A stretch of DNA of 64,000 bases from Rhodococcus sp. (in: high G+C Gram-positive bacteria). Its GTDB lineage: Bacteria; Actinomycetota; Actinomycetes; Mycobacteriales; Mycobacteriaceae. Each line of letters starts with the position of its first letter. The first letter of the stretch is position 1. Made by a program: the position numbers and the translations under genes. Location of the stretch: positions 186,001 to 250,000 of the forward strand of contig NZ_JAHFVG010000001.1 of NCBI RefSeq assembly GCF_023264675.1. The letters run 5' to 3'. Under the pieces are notes generated by a model. It worked only from the letters and a program-made list of their open reading frames with translations, searched no databases and was not told the origin of the DNA. This document shows, piece by piece, positions 18,899 to 28,272 of this stretch.

Positions 18899-19870
18899 TC
18901 AGCTCGACGCGGCGCGCAGCTTCTCGAGCAGCGGTCCGGCGGCCTCGGCGAGAAACTGTTCCTGGGTCTCGTCGCCCACCTGGACGAGCGCGATGTCGGT
19001 GAACCCGGCCTCCCAGTACGGCTTCACCGCTTCGACGATGGCGTCGAGGTCGGGGCCACACGGAATGGTCTCTGCGACATCTTCTTTACGAACGAACTGG
19101 GTCGCGCCGGCGAAGCCTGCGGTGGTGGGAAGGTCCGCATTCACGGCCCATCCGCCGGCGAACCAGCGGAACCTGTCGTGGGCACGATCGATCGCCGCGT
19201 CCTTGTCGGGATCCCACGAAATCGGGATCTGCCCGATGGCGCGGGCAGGACCCTGGTGGTTGTCCGACCATGCCTTGACGAGATCGGCATCGGGTTCGGT
19301 CGCGATGAGGTGATCGCCGTAGTCGGCGAACCGTGCGACGGCCTTCTCGCCCCCTGCCGCGATGCCGATAGGAACACCCTGTTCGGGCAGGTCCCAGATA
19401 CGGGCCGAGTCGACGCGGAAGTGCTTGCCCTCGTACGTGACCAAGCCGCCGGCGTGCAACTTCTCGATGATCTCCAGCGCCTCGACGAACATGTCCTGCC
19501 GCTTGTCGATCGACGGCCAACCCTCGCCGACGACATGCTCGTTCAGGTTCTCACCGCTACCGAGCCCGAGGGTGAATCGACCGTCGGCGAGGATCTGCAA
19601 GGTCGCGGCCTTCTGCGCGACGACAGCAGGGTGGTACCGAATGATCGGGCACGTCACGTAGGTCATCAGTTCGACCCGCTCGGTCGCCTGCGCGACGGCT
19701 CCCAGTGTGGTCCACGCGTAGGGCGAGTGACCCATCGAGGACAGCCACGGCGAATAGTGATCGCTCGCGACCTCGAAGTCGAAGCCGATGTTCTCGGCCC
19801 CGACAGCGTATTTCACCAATTCCTTGGGGCCGCTCTGCTCGGTCATCAATGTGTATCCGAAATTTGTCAT
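18899..19870 (-). CDS. LLM-class F420-dependent oxidoreductase (G6PDH-family type)
   Basis: 323-aa luciferase-like TIM-barrel flavin/F420 oxidoreductase. Family segments include EVASDHYSPW near residue 35, RFTLGLGSGENLNEHV in the middle and PIGIAAGGEKA. The GSGENLNEH region is typical of the F420 glucose-6-phosphate-dehydrogenase-like subgroup. The true substrate is unknown. It follows an SDR gene by 12 bases, so they are likely co-transcribed. Confidence 0.87.
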   Translation of the reverse strand: MTNFGYTLMTEQSGPKELVKYAVGAENIGFDFEVASDHYSPWLSSMGHSPYAWTTLGAVAQATERVELMTYVTCPIIRYHPAVVAQKAATLQILADGRFTLGLGSGENLNEHVVGEGWPSIDKRQDMFVEALEIIEKLHAGGLVTYEGKHFRVDSARIWDLPEQGVPIGIAAGGEKAVARFADYGDHLIATEPDADLVKAWSDNHQGPARAIGQIPISWDPDKDAAIDRAHDRFRWFAGGWAVNADLPTTAGFAGATQFVRKEDVAETIPCGPDLDAIVEAVKPYWEAGFTDIALVQVGDETQEQFLAEAAGPLLEKLRAASS

Positions 19871-19882
19871 GAGTTGTACTCC

Positions 19883-20683
19883 TCAGATTGTGGCGACGGA
19901 CCCGGAGTCCACGCGGTAGTTGGAGCCGTTGACGAACGACGCACGGTCCGAGCACAAGAAGGCGACGACGGCCGCTACTTCCTCGGGTTCGCCGCGGCGC
20001 TTCAGTTCCATGAACGGGCGCTCTTCTTCGAGGAAACTTTCGATGGCCTCGTTGCGATCTGTTCCGCGTTCGTCGGCACGCTTGTCCATCATCTTGTCGG
20101 TCATCGGAGTGTGGATGAAAGCGGGCGAGACGGCATTCACCAGAATGCCCTCGGATCCATAGGTTTTGGACAGGCCCTTGGTCAACGAAAGAATCCCGGC
20201 TTTTGCCGCGCAGTACGGCAGTTCGTCCACGTACGGCTGTTCGGCGTCCTCGGACGCGAGTAGCACTATCCGCCCCCAGCCGCCCCGTCGTAGTGCGGGC
20301 AGGAATGCTCGGATCACCCGAACCGGACCCAACAGATCGGTTTCGATCGTGCCGGCCCAGCCGTCGTCGTCGATCTCGTGGAACAGGCCCTGCGCGCCGG
20401 TCACGCCTGCCGACTGAACAAGAATATCGATGTCGCCGACAGCGTCGGTGGTCCTCGCGGCAAGTGAAGAAACACTTCCCGCGTCGGTGACGTCGGCAGC
20501 AATGGCGAACAGTGTGCCGTCGGGCGCCTTCAGTTCGGCTGCCGCTGCCGTCAGCGATTCTTCGTCCTTGTCGGTGACGACCACCGTCGCCCCTTCGTCG
20601 AGCAATATCTTGGCAGTGTGCCAGCCGATCCCCGAGTCGGCGCCGGTAACCACCGCCGTTCTACCTCTGATGTTCAGATCCAT
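19883..20683 (-). CDS. Short-chain dehydrogenase/reductase
   Basis: 266-aa classical SDR. Cofactor motif TGADSGIG (13-20), NAG counterpart QSAG, and catalytic S144, Y157 and K161 (YCAAK). Asp38-Asp40 after beta-2 suggests NAD(H) preference. Three bases downstream of the GH15 gene's stop, hence in the HAD-GH15-SDR-LLM run. Substrate unknown. Confidence 0.88.
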   Translation of the reverse strand: MDLNIRGRTAVVTGADSGIGWHTAKILLDEGATVVVTDKDEESLTAAAAELKAPDGTLFAIAADVTDAGSVSSLAARTTDAVGDIDILVQSAGVTGAQGLFHEIDDDGWAGTIETDLLGPVRVIRAFLPALRRGGWGRIVLLASEDAEQPYVDELPYCAAKAGILSLTKGLSKTYGSEGILVNAVSPAFIHTPMTDKMMDKRADERGTDRNEAIESFLEEERPFMELKRRGEPEEVAAVVAFLCSDRASFVNGSNYRVDSGSVATI

Positions 20684-20686
20684 CCA

Positions 20687-22459
20687 CTACTCCTGTGTCG
20701 AGTGCGCCAGTGTTGCAGCAGCATTGACGAGGGCCAGGTGGCTCAAGCCCTGAGGGAAGTTTCCGAGGAAACTGCCGTCGGACGGATCGATCATCTCGGC
20801 GAAGAGACCGACATCGTTGGACAATCCGACGAGCTGGTTCATCAGGACTTCCGCTTCGTCTTGTCTTCCCACGAGAGCGAGTGCGGAAACATTCCAGAAC
20901 CCGCACGCGACGAAGGCGCCCTCTTCCTTCTGCATACCGCTGTAGCGGTACAGCAGCGGACCGTCTCCGAGTTCGCAGCGCAGGGCGTCGATGGTGGACG
21001 ACATGCGCTGGCCGCGGTCGAAGCCCATCTCGGCGCCGAGTAATACTGCAGCGTCGAGGCCCTCACTACCGGGGTAGGCAAGGTACGTGCCGCGTTCTTC
21101 CGACCAGCAGTGCTTGTCCACCCAGTCGCCGATCAACGCGCGTTCGGCTTTCCACCTGTCGGGTGTGCCTGGGATTTCACCCAACTCGTTGAGGTGAACC
21201 GCGCAATCGAGAGCCTGCCAGCATCCCAGTTTCGATGCGGTGTAATGCTCTTCGTCTTCGAGTTCCCAGATCCCTGCGTCCTTGCGCTGCCACCAGTCGC
21301 ACGCCCGGTCGGCGATCTCGGCGAGCAGCCTGCCGGTCTTCGCATCGAGAAGGTTGCCGGCATCGACGTAGAGGCGCACGATCGAGAACAAGTCTCCGAA
21401 GATTCCGAGTTGCAGCTGGCCGGACGCGCGGTTGCCGTTCACTACCGGGCCGATCCCCCGCCATCCAGGAACATCGGGCTGCTCTGTCCCACCTGGCATT
21501 TCGCCGCCGAGAGTGTAGAAGACATTGACCAGCGGATCGTTCAGCCTGATAACCTTCAGCAGCCACGCGACGGCCGCGTGCACTTCCTCGCGCATCCCGA
21601 ATCGGATCATGGCGCGCAGCGTGTACGCGGTGTCCCGCACCCAGGCATAGCGGTAGTCCCAGTTCTTGCCGCCGTCGCGGTTCTCCGGAAGCGATGTCGT
21701 GGCTGCCGCCGCGATGGCCCCGGATGGGCTGTGCAGCAGGAGTTTCAGAGCCAAAGCGCTCCGCGCGACATGATCGCGCCACGGACCGTCGTAGGTGAAG
21801 ACCTCGGACCACGAACGCCAATTCCCGATGGTTCGGTCCACGCCTGCATCGACGAGATCCGGGTCGGGAAGTGGCAACGGCTCGTCCTCCGTTCCGACGA
21901 CGGCGACCAGATGCCGCGAACCGTCCGACGTCGCGAACGTTCCGCCGATCTCTTTGTCGGTCAGTGAGGCGTCGTCGATTCCCAGAGTGCGCACGGCGAG
22001 CGTCAGTCCGTCGATGCGCAGGACGGTGCCGTGGGTGGAGTCGTGCGCCCACGGGGATGCGATGCCGAGACAGGATCCGGGCACGATGCGCCACGCCATC
22101 TCCACAGCGCCGTCGATTCCGTCGACGCGGCGTGCCAGCTCGGCCCACGGCAGCCTTCCAGCCACACCGGTGTTCAACGAGTCGGTGACCCGTACGCTGC
22201 CGGACTCGGTCGAGTACACGCTCTCCAGCACGTTGGTGCCGTCCACGTAGCTCCGCGAGACCTCGAAGTCCTGCACAGGAGCCAGCTCGATCCGTCCCCC
22301 GCCCTCGGCGTCGAGCAACGCAGCGAAGGGAGGAGGTGAGTCGAGGTTCGGGATCGGGAGCCAGTCGATCCGGCCGTCGTCGGCCACCAGCGCGACCGTC
22401 CGTCCATCGCCGATTGCGGCGTAGTCCTCGATGGCGCAGTACCCGCCCGTACGACTCAT
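20687..22459 (-). CDS. Glycoside hydrolase family 15 (trehalase/glucoamylase-like)
   Basis: 590-aa GH15 protein. It has the N-terminal beta-sandwich starting IEDYAAIGDGRTVALVADDGRIDW-like, then the (alpha/alpha)6 barrel with NWDYRYAWVRDTAYTLRAM and a glutamate in GIWELEDEEHYTASKLGCW that aligns with a catalytic acid in mycobacterial GH15 trehalases. Cytosolic, with no signal peptide. The trehalose assignment is by family only. ATG 22459 overlaps the HAD stop (ATGA). Confidence 0.87.
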   Translation of the reverse strand: MSRTGGYCAIEDYAAIGDGRTVALVADDGRIDWLPIPNLDSPPPFAALLDAEGGGRIELAPVQDFEVSRSYVDGTNVLESVYSTESGSVRVTDSLNTGVAGRLPWAELARRVDGIDGAVEMAWRIVPGSCLGIASPWAHDSTHGTVLRIDGLTLAVRTLGIDDASLTDKEIGGTFATSDGSRHLVAVVGTEDEPLPLPDPDLVDAGVDRTIGNWRSWSEVFTYDGPWRDHVARSALALKLLLHSPSGAIAAAATTSLPENRDGGKNWDYRYAWVRDTAYTLRAMIRFGMREEVHAAVAWLLKVIRLNDPLVNVFYTLGGEMPGGTEQPDVPGWRGIGPVVNGNRASGQLQLGIFGDLFSIVRLYVDAGNLLDAKTGRLLAEIADRACDWWQRKDAGIWELEDEEHYTASKLGCWQALDCAVHLNELGEIPGTPDRWKAERALIGDWVDKHCWSEERGTYLAYPGSEGLDAAVLLGAEMGFDRGQRMSSTIDALRCELGDGPLLYRYSGMQKEEGAFVACGFWNVSALALVGRQDEAEVLMNQLVGLSNDVGLFAEMIDPSDGSFLGNFPQGLSHLALVNAAATLAHSTQE

Positions 22460-23133
22460 GCGCGTCGCAGTCCGGCGATCGGGCTCTCGCTCAGATGCTG
22501 GACGATATCTGCCGGGTCCTCGTACACGGCTGCGGCGCCTGCCGCGCGCAGCTCGGCATCGGGCACTCCCCCGCACCGCACCCCGATACCCGACACACCC
22601 ACTCGGGTTGCAGCTTTCATGTCCCACACACTGTCGCCGATCATGACGGCGTTCGCGGGGTCGACACCTGCCCGCTGCAACGCGACCTCGACGATCTCCG
22701 GGCTCGGCTTGGCGACATCGGCGTCTTCGGCCGACGTGACGACGGACACGATGCCCTCGACGTCGAGAAGATCACGCAGCGTTGCCAACTCGGCTTCCGG
22801 GGCCGACGTCGCGAGTACCACCGTCAATCCAGAATCGTCCATGCGTTGCAACAACTCTCGGGCTCCTGGCAGCACCTGCAGGCGCCCGCTCGCGTCCTCG
22901 TAGTATTCGCTGTGCAGGTCTTTGGCTTCGAGCGCCGCGGCACTGTCGGCCGAACCGACGAGCGTCTCGAGCAGCTTGTCGCCGTCCATTCCGATGCAAC
23001 GGTGAATTCGCCACGAGGGCACGGACAGACCTGCATCGGCGAATGCTCGCGACCAGGTGTCGACGTGAATGTAGTTCGAGTCCACCAGCGTGCCGTCGAT
23101 ATCGAACAGTACTGCCCCTGCGGTAGAAGTCAT
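22456..23133 (-). CDS. HAD-superfamily phosphatase (beta-phosphoglucomutase/PGP-like)
   Basis: 225-aa HAD hydrolase. Motif I is DIDGTLVDS (D11, D13), motif II LATSAP, motif III Lys in AKPSPE, and motif IV GDSVWD. A helical cap lies between motifs I and II. Coupling to a GH15 trehalase-like gene suggests sugar-phosphate turnover, which is inference. Confidence 0.85.
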   Translation of the reverse strand: MTSTAGAVLFDIDGTLVDSNYIHVDTWSRAFADAGLSVPSWRIHRCIGMDGDKLLETLVGSADSAAALEAKDLHSEYYEDASGRLQVLPGARELLQRMDDSGLTVVLATSAPEAELATLRDLLDVEGIVSVVTSAEDADVAKPSPEIVEVALQRAGVDPANAVMIGDSVWDMKAATRVGVSGIGVRCGGVPDAELRAAGAAAVYEDPADIVQHLSESPIAGLRRA

Positions 23134-23172
23134 GATAGTTCGTTACCCATGCAAGCAGGCCGTGAAACACGA

Positions 23173-23203
23173 AAGAGGGCCCCTCGACGAGAGGGACCCT
23201 CTT
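23173..23203 (-). terminator. Probable terminator downstream of dps
   Basis: Inverted repeat AAGAGGGCCCCTC / GAGGGACCCTCTT, 13 bp with one mismatch and a 5-base loop, about 18 bases after the dps stop and before the HAD gene. Only a short T-run follows on the minus strand. Confidence 0.7.
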
Positions 23204-23220
23204 GCTTCGTGCGGAAGGCG

Positions 23221-23694
23221 TCAGTCGATCTGGGCCTGCCACATCCAGTGCAACTGCTCGAGTCGAGCCGTGATGGAGATCAGCAGATCCTGAGTGACCG
23301 GATCGGCCGCTTCGGTATCGGCGATGCGTCCACGGAGGCGGTCGATCACGGCGGCGAGGTTGTCCACTACTGCCGCAGTGACCTGCTCGTCCTTGGTCCA
23401 GCCCTCACCGAAGCCCTTGGTGCCCGCCGTCGTACTGACGGTGGCGGAGCGTCCATCGGGACTGACTCCGATCGCCGTGGCGCGCTCGGCCGCCTGGTCG
23501 GTGAATTCGCGTGCTGCGGTGACCAATTCGTCGAGAGCGAGGTGCACGGACCGGAAATTCCGCCCGATGACGTTCCAGTGCGCCTGCTTCGCGATCAACG
23601 AGAGATCGATCAGGTCGACGACGGTGCCCTGCAAGGCATCTCCGGCGATCTTCTGCTGGCCCGCATCGAGGGTGCTGGTGATGGGGTTTGTCAT
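23221..23694 (-). CDS. dps: Dps ferritin-like DNA-protection protein
   Basis: 157-aa Dps-family protein that stores iron and protects DNA. The ferroxidase motif KQAHWNVIGRNFRSVHLALDEL contains H39, H51 and D55. ATG 23694 is chosen because GGAGG lies seven bases upstream; the ATG at 23712 would put that ribosome site inside the gene. Located beside katA-furA, which fits an oxidative-stress locus. Confidence 0.92.
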   Translation of the reverse strand: MTNPITSTLDAGQQKIAGDALQGTVVDLIDLSLIAKQAHWNVIGRNFRSVHLALDELVTAAREFTDQAAERATAIGVSPDGRSATVSTTAGTKGFGEGWTKDEQVTAAVVDNLAAVIDRLRGRIADTEAADPVTQDLLISITARLEQLHWMWQAQID

Positions 23695-23779
23695 GAGATG
23701 TGCCTCCTTCAAAGCGTTGTACCGCGATCAACCACCGCTGCAGCTCGAACGATACCGAGCCGCAGCGTGATCGACGTCG

Positions 23780-25294
23780 CTAAACCTTTTCGGCCTCGTC
23801 GCCCGGGGTGGTGGGCGACTGGCTGGTGGTGGGCGCTGCGTCACCCTGCCCTGCGCGGACGCCTTCCTCGACCTTCTTGCCGAGATCGGGGTCGACGTTG
23901 GACCAGTACTGGAAGACGCGCTGCAGCACCGGTTCGGTCACACCGTTCAACGCATGCCCGACGATGTTGCCCACCAACCGCTCCCGCTGGTCGTCGTCCA
24001 TGACCTCACGGACGAGCTGTCCGGCCTGAACGAAGTCTCCGTCTTCGGGATGCTCGATGTACCCCGTGCGGACGAAGCGCGGTTCGAAATCCCAGGAACC
24101 GTCGTTGCCGTACTTCTCCGTGTCGGCGTGCGGGCCACCGTAGGAGTTCGGTGCGTAGACGGGAGTGTCGGCGGAGTTGAACGAATACCGCATCGACCCT
24201 TCCTTGGAGTACGAATTGACCTCGGCCTTGGGCGCATTGACCGGGAGCTGCGCGTAGTTGGTGCCGATCCGGTAGCGGTGCGCATCGGCGTAGGAGAAGA
24301 TGCGGCCGAGCAGCATCTTGTCCGGGCTTGCTCCGATTCCGGGCACCAGGTTCGAGGGCTCGAACGAGCTCTGCTCGATCTGCGCGAAGAAGTTCTCCGG
24401 GTTGCGGTTCAGGGTCAGCTTGCCGACCTTGATCTTCGGGTAGTCCTTCTGCGACCAGACCTTGGTCAGGTCGAACGGGTTGTACTTGTAGTTCTCGGCC
24501 TCGTCGTACGGCATGATCTGCACGTAGAAGTCCCAGCTCGGGAAGTCGCCCTTCTTGATGGCTCCGAACAGGTCCTGACGGTGATCGTCGGGCGAAGTGC
24601 CGGCAAGTTCGTCGGCCTTCTCCTGTGTCAGGTAGTCGATTCCCTGATTGGTCTTGAAGTGGAACTTCACCCAGGAACGTTCGCCGGCGTCGTTGATGAA
24701 CTGGTATGTGTGCGAACCGAATCCATCCATGTGACGGTAGCTGCGCGGGATGCCACGGTCACCCATCAGCCACGTCACCTGGTGTGCGGTTTCAGGCGAG
24801 AGGGTCCAGAAGTCCCACTGCATGTTGTGATCTCGCAGGCCGGAATCGGGCATGCGCTTCTGGCTGCGAATGAAATCCTGGAACTTGATCGGGTCCTTGA
24901 CGAAGAAGACCGGGGTGTTGTTGCCGACGAGGTCCCAGTTGCCCTCGGTGGTGTAGAACTTCAGCGAAAATCCACGGGGGTCGCGCCAGGTGTCCGGGCT
25001 GCCCTGCTCGCCGGCCACCGTCGAGAAGCGGGCAAGTGCTTCGGTCTTGACACCCTTCTGCAGTGCCGCAGCCTTGGTGTACTGGGAGATGTCCTCGGTG
25101 ATCTCGAGAACTCCGAAGGCACCGGAGCCCTTGGCATGGACCACGCGCTCGGGCACGCGCTCGCGGTTGAACTGCGCCATCTTTTCGATCAGGTAGTGAT
25201 CCTGCAACAGGATCGGGCCCTGGGTACCCGCGGTCAGCGACTGATCGTCACTGGGTACTGGAATTCCGGAATTGCTGGTGGTGGGCTTGGTCAT
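23780..25294 (-). CDS. katA: Monofunctional haem catalase
   Basis: 504-aa clade-3-type catalase. Distal His53 ([11 protein letters not shown]), Asn126 (VGNNTPVFF), and the proximal haem Tyr in [14 protein letters not shown] are all present. It degrades H2O2 in the cytosol. ATG 25294 has AGGAGG about 12 bases upstream. Directly downstream of furA with a 94-base gap, it is probably read from the furA promoter. Confidence 0.95.
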   Translation of the reverse strand: MTKPTTSNSGIPVPSDDQSLTAGTQGPILLQDHYLIEKMAQFNRERVPERVVHAKGSGAFGVLEITEDISQYTKAAALQKGVKTEALARFSTVAGEQGSPDTWRDPRGFSLKFYTTEGNWDLVGNNTPVFFVKDPIKFQDFIRSQKRMPDSGLRDHNMQWDFWTLSPETAHQVTWLMGDRGIPRSYRHMDGFGSHTYQFINDAGERSWVKFHFKTNQGIDYLTQEKADELAGTSPDDHRQDLFGAIKKGDFPSWDFYVQIMPYDEAENYKYNPFDLTKVWSQKDYPKIKVGKLTLNRNPENFFAQIEQSSFEPSNLVPGIGASPDKMLLGRIFSYADAHRYRIGTNYAQLPVNAPKAEVNSYSKEGSMRYSFNSADTPVYAPNSYGGPHADTEKYGNDGSWDFEPRFVRTGYIEHPEDGDFVQAGQLVREVMDDDQRERLVGNIVGHALNGVTEPVLQRVFQYWSNVDPDLGKKVEEGVRAGQGDAAPTTSQSPTTPGDEAEKV

Positions 25295-25388
25295 TATCGA
25301 AAGCCTCCTGTGTTGGCTGGCTGGGCGCGTGCCGAGGGGCTGGCTCGACACGCGGATCTGTTCGACACGCGGGCTGGGTGTCAGGAGA

Positions 25389-25877
25389 TTACGCGGTGGA
25401 TATAGCCGTCTTGATCGCATTCGAACCATCGGCGTCGACCTGTGCATCGAGCGCTGCGCACTCGGCGCAGAGACCCCAGAACACGACCTCGGCCTCGTCG
25501 ACGACGAAACCCTGGCTGTCCGAGGGATCGAGGCACGGCGGGGCGCCGATGGCGCAGTCGACGTCGGCGACCTTCTGGCAACGACGACACACCAGGTGAT
25601 GATGGTTGTCGCCGGTTCGGCACTCGTACAGAGCCGCCGAATTGGCCGGTTCGATACGCCTCAGCAAACCGGCATTCACGCAGGCGCGAAGAACGTCGTA
25701 GATCGCCTGCGTGGATACCGACCCGACGTCGGCACGGACCACAGCCGCCACGTCGTCGGCATCCGAATGCGGCCGGGCTGCGACCGCGTTCAGTACCGCC
25801 ACCCGTGGACCGGTGACGCGAAGGCCCGCGGAGCGCAACTGCGCAACCGGGTCTTTTCTCACGTCGTCTACTGGCAT
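25389..25877 (-). CDS. furA: Fur-family repressor FurA
   Basis: 162-aa Fur-family regulator with an N-terminal winged helix ([26 protein letters not shown]), metal site HHHLVCRRC and a C-terminal CAEC. In mycobacteria and streptomycetes FurA/CatR represses itself and the downstream catalase; the same furA-katA order is seen here. The start ATG sits at about the predicted transcription start, so the mRNA is probably leaderless. Confidence 0.93.
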   Translation of the reverse strand: MPVDDVRKDPVAQLRSAGLRVTGPRVAVLNAVAARPHSDADDVAAVVRADVGSVSTQAIYDVLRACVNAGLLRRIEPANSAALYECRTGDNHHHLVCRRCQKVADVDCAIGAPPCLDPSDSQGFVVDEAEVVFWGLCAECAALDAQVDADGSNAIKTAISTA

Positions 25878-25878
25878 G

Positions 25879-25914
25879 GTTTCGAGTATGCCCCTTTTCT
25901 GGAGTAAGTCAAGA
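25879..25914 (-). promoter_or_regulatory. furA-katA promoter with Fur-type box
   Basis: On the minus strand there is TTGACT (25912-25907), a 16-bp spacer, and CATACT (25890-25885), then the furA ATG at 25877. The segment between (TACTCCAGAAAAGGGG) resembles the autoregulatory box described upstream of actinobacterial furA/catR genes. FurA presumably binds here and loses grip on peroxide stress. Confidence 0.75.
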
Positions 25915-25927
25915 AAAGGAAGGCTAA

Positions 25928-26584
25928 CTACACCTCAGGGGCACTGACCAGCCGTGATGCCCCGGTGGACATGGTCCCGGTCACTATCTGCAGCCCGCTG
26001 TGGGTTCCCGACTTCAGCCACGAACTCAAGGTCGGCCCGCTCGCGTCGACCTTCACGCGGCACAGCCTGGCCTTGCCGGACAGCCGGGCGCCCGCAAGCA
26101 GGAATTCGTCGTCGACCGGCTGCGCGAACCCCAATCCACCCCTCATCGGAAACGACGGCCCGATGCCCCTCGCCTGAGCTTTCACAGCCCATCCCGTATC
26201 GGAGGCTGAACTCTTCGACAGCACGTCGCCGTCGAACCTCGCGAGAACCTTCGGCAGTTGCCAGTGGTTGCGTCCCCCGTGCACCGACGTCTCGGAGTCG
26301 ACGGCGATGAACGGCACCGATATCCGAGGCATCTTTCCGCGGCCCTGCCCCGGCAGGCGCAGCGTCGGACTGGCGAGAATCTCCCGGTACGGTCCGACCG
26401 GAGAAGACAGATAGTCGACCATCATCACCAGCGTCACCGGTAGCGACCGGTCGGGAATCAGCTCACGGCCCGCATCGGTGGCCCGATGCCACCAGATGGT
26501 CGCCTTGACGTCTGCGGGCCACGGCGGGGGCGGGCTCGGCGGCCAGTCGTCCCGCTCGGTTGTCGATTCGATGACACTCCACAT
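25928..26584 (-). CDS. Acetoacetate-decarboxylase-like protein
   Basis: 218-aa ADC-fold protein. Visible segments include WWHRATDAGRELIP, YLSSPVGPYREILASP and SVHGGRNHWQLPKVLARF, typical of the ADC-like superfamily. The Schiff-base Lys of true acetoacetate decarboxylase cannot be confirmed, so the reaction is open. ATG 26584 lies two bases after the stop of the ChoD-like gene, making it last in the tetR cassette. Confidence 0.7.
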   Translation of the reverse strand: MWSVIESTTERDDWPPSPPPPWPADVKATIWWHRATDAGRELIPDRSLPVTLVMMVDYLSSPVGPYREILASPTLRLPGQGRGKMPRISVPFIAVDSETSVHGGRNHWQLPKVLARFDGDVLSKSSASDTGWAVKAQARGIGPSFPMRGGLGFAQPVDDEFLLAGARLSGKARLCRVKVDASGPTLSSWLKSGTHSGLQIVTGTMSTGASRLVSAPEV

Positions 26585-26586
26585 GG

Positions 26587-28272
26587 CTATCTCCCCTTCA
26601 CGGTGAGCGGCAATCGCAGTGCCCCGGGCGCCGTCGGCGGTACGACGGGGTGCGACGGCTGCGTCGGTGCGACCTCGCGATACGGCGATCCAGCAGCAGG
26701 CCGGGCGTCCGGTTCGCCCTTGTTCGGCCACAGCGCCATCGCTCGTTCCGCCTGCGCGGTGATGGTGAGCGACGGATTGACCCCGAGGTTGGCGCTGACC
26801 GCCGACCCGTCGACGACATGCAGACCGTCGTACCCGAAGACACGGTGATAGGCGTCGACGACGCCCTTCTCGGCAGACTCTCCGATCACGCAGCCACCGA
26901 GGAAGTGGGCGGTCATCGGGATGTTCACGATTTCGGCCATCGAGCCACCCGGGTCACCGCCGATCTTGTCGGCGAGCAGGCGGATCGCCTCGTGTCCTTG
27001 CGGAATCCATTGCGGTGGTGGATCACCCGCGCCCGGTCTACTGGTAAGACGTCTGCCGAACAGTCCCTTCTTCGAACCGAGCTCGAGCGAATTGTCGTCG
27101 GTCTGCATGACGAGAGCGATGACGGTGCGTTCGGACCATCGACGCACCGACAGGCTGCGCATCGCCGCCCCTGGATGCCGCAGCGCGACGCCGAGCGTCT
27201 TCAGAACTCGCGGCGTCCGTCCCCCGCCGTCACTGAGTACCGTTTGCAACAGTCCGATTGCGTTGCTGCCCTTGCCGTAACGGACAGGCTCGATATGCGT
27301 GTGATCGTCGGGATGGAACGACGACGTGATGGCGACGCCCTCGGTGTAATCGACCTCGCGGCCTCGTGCGGTCGCGGCGAGCACGGCTTCGGAATTGGTG
27401 CGAACGAGACTTCCGATCTGCTCGGACAACCCCGACAGTGCACCGGTCTCCTTCATCGCGAGCAGCAATTTCTGCGTACCGTAGGTACCTGCCGCGAAGA
27501 CGACCTGATCGGCCGTCACCACTTTCTCACTGCGCCGAAGCTTGCCGCCCGTACGCCGGGTGACCACGTCGTATCCGTTGCCGTTCGGGCGCACCTCGGT
27601 GACCGTGGTCAGCGGAAAGATCTCGGCGCCTGCCTGTTCCGCGAGGTAGAGATAGTTCTTGACGAGGGTGTTCTTGGCGCCGACGCGGCAGCCGGTCATG
27701 CACGATCCGCATTCGGTGCATCCGGTCCGGCTCGGTCCGACTCCGCCGAAGAACGGATCGGGCGATGTCTTCCCCGGCGTGCCGAAAAAGACGCCGACCG
27801 GGGTGCTCGTGAACGTCTGGCCGACGCCCATGTCCTCGGCCACTTCCTTCATGACCTTGTCCGACGGCGTGATCGTCGGATTGGTTTCGACGCCCAGCAT
27901 CCGCTTCGCCTGGTCGTAGTACGGCCCGAGCTCACGATGCCAGTCGGTGATGTGCCCCCACTGCGGGTCCTCGAAGAACCGTGCGGGCGGCTGGTACAGG
28001 GTGTTCGCATAGTTGAGCGATCCACCGCCGACACCTGCGCCTGCCATCACCAGCACATCGGGCAGCAGGTGGATCCTCTGCACGCCGTAGCATCCGATCG
28101 CCGGAGCCCACAGGTACTTTCGCAGTCGCCAACTCGTCTTGGGTAGTTCGTCGTCCTCGAAACGGCGGCCGGATTCGAGAATGCCCACTCGGTAGCCTTT
28201 TTCGGTGGCACGCAATGCAGCCACGCTTCCGCCGAAGCCGGAGCCGATCACCAGTACGTCGAAGTCGCTCAT
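26587..28272 (-). CDS. choD: GMC-type oxidoreductase, ChoD (cholesterol oxidase)-like
   Basis: 561-aa flavoprotein. FAD motif VIGSGFGGSVAALRATEKGY at about 8-27, glycine run GAGVGGGSLNYANTLY, the Cys-rich TGCTECGSCMTGCRVGAKNTLVKNY segment, and a C-terminal HVVDGSAVSANLGVNPSLTITAQAERA block, all strongly like mycobacterial ChoD (Rv3409c). No signal peptide, so it is not the secreted type of cholesterol oxidase; the in vivo substrate may be another sterol or alcohol. ATG 28272 overlaps the monooxygenase stop. Confidence 0.85.
   Translation of the reverse strand: MSDFDVLVIGSGFGGSVAALRATEKGYRVGILESGRRFEDDELPKTSWRLRKYLWAPAIGCYGVQRIHLLPDVLVMAGAGVGGGSLNYANTLYQPPARFFEDPQWGHITDWHRELGPYYDQAKRMLGVETNPTITPSDKVMKEVAEDMGVGQTFTSTPVGVFFGTPGKTSPDPFFGGVGPSRTGCTECGSCMTGCRVGAKNTLVKNYLYLAEQAGAEIFPLTTVTEVRPNGNGYDVVTRRTGGKLRRSEKVVTADQVVFAAGTYGTQKLLLAMKETGALSGLSEQIGSLVRTNSEAVLAATARGREVDYTEGVAITSSFHPDDHTHIEPVRYGKGSNAIGLLQTVLSDGGGRTPRVLKTLGVALRHPGAAMRSLSVRRWSERTVIALVMQTDDNSLELGSKKGLFGRRLTSRPGAGDPPPQWIPQGHEAIRLLADKIGGDPGGSMAEIVNIPMTAHFLGGCVIGESAEKGVVDAYHRVFGYDGLHVVDGSAVSANLGVNPSLTITAQAERAMALWPNKGEPDARPAAGSPYREVAPTQPSHPVVPPTAPGALRLPLTVKGR

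Noticed and set aside
22336-24003. 555-codon plus-strand frame across GH15, HAD and dps
   Set aside because: It runs antisense to three well-supported genes and has no family features.
25345-25372. Direct repeat TCGACACGCGG in the furA-katA gap
   Set aside because: Only two short copies with no dyad or promoter logic; may be chance.
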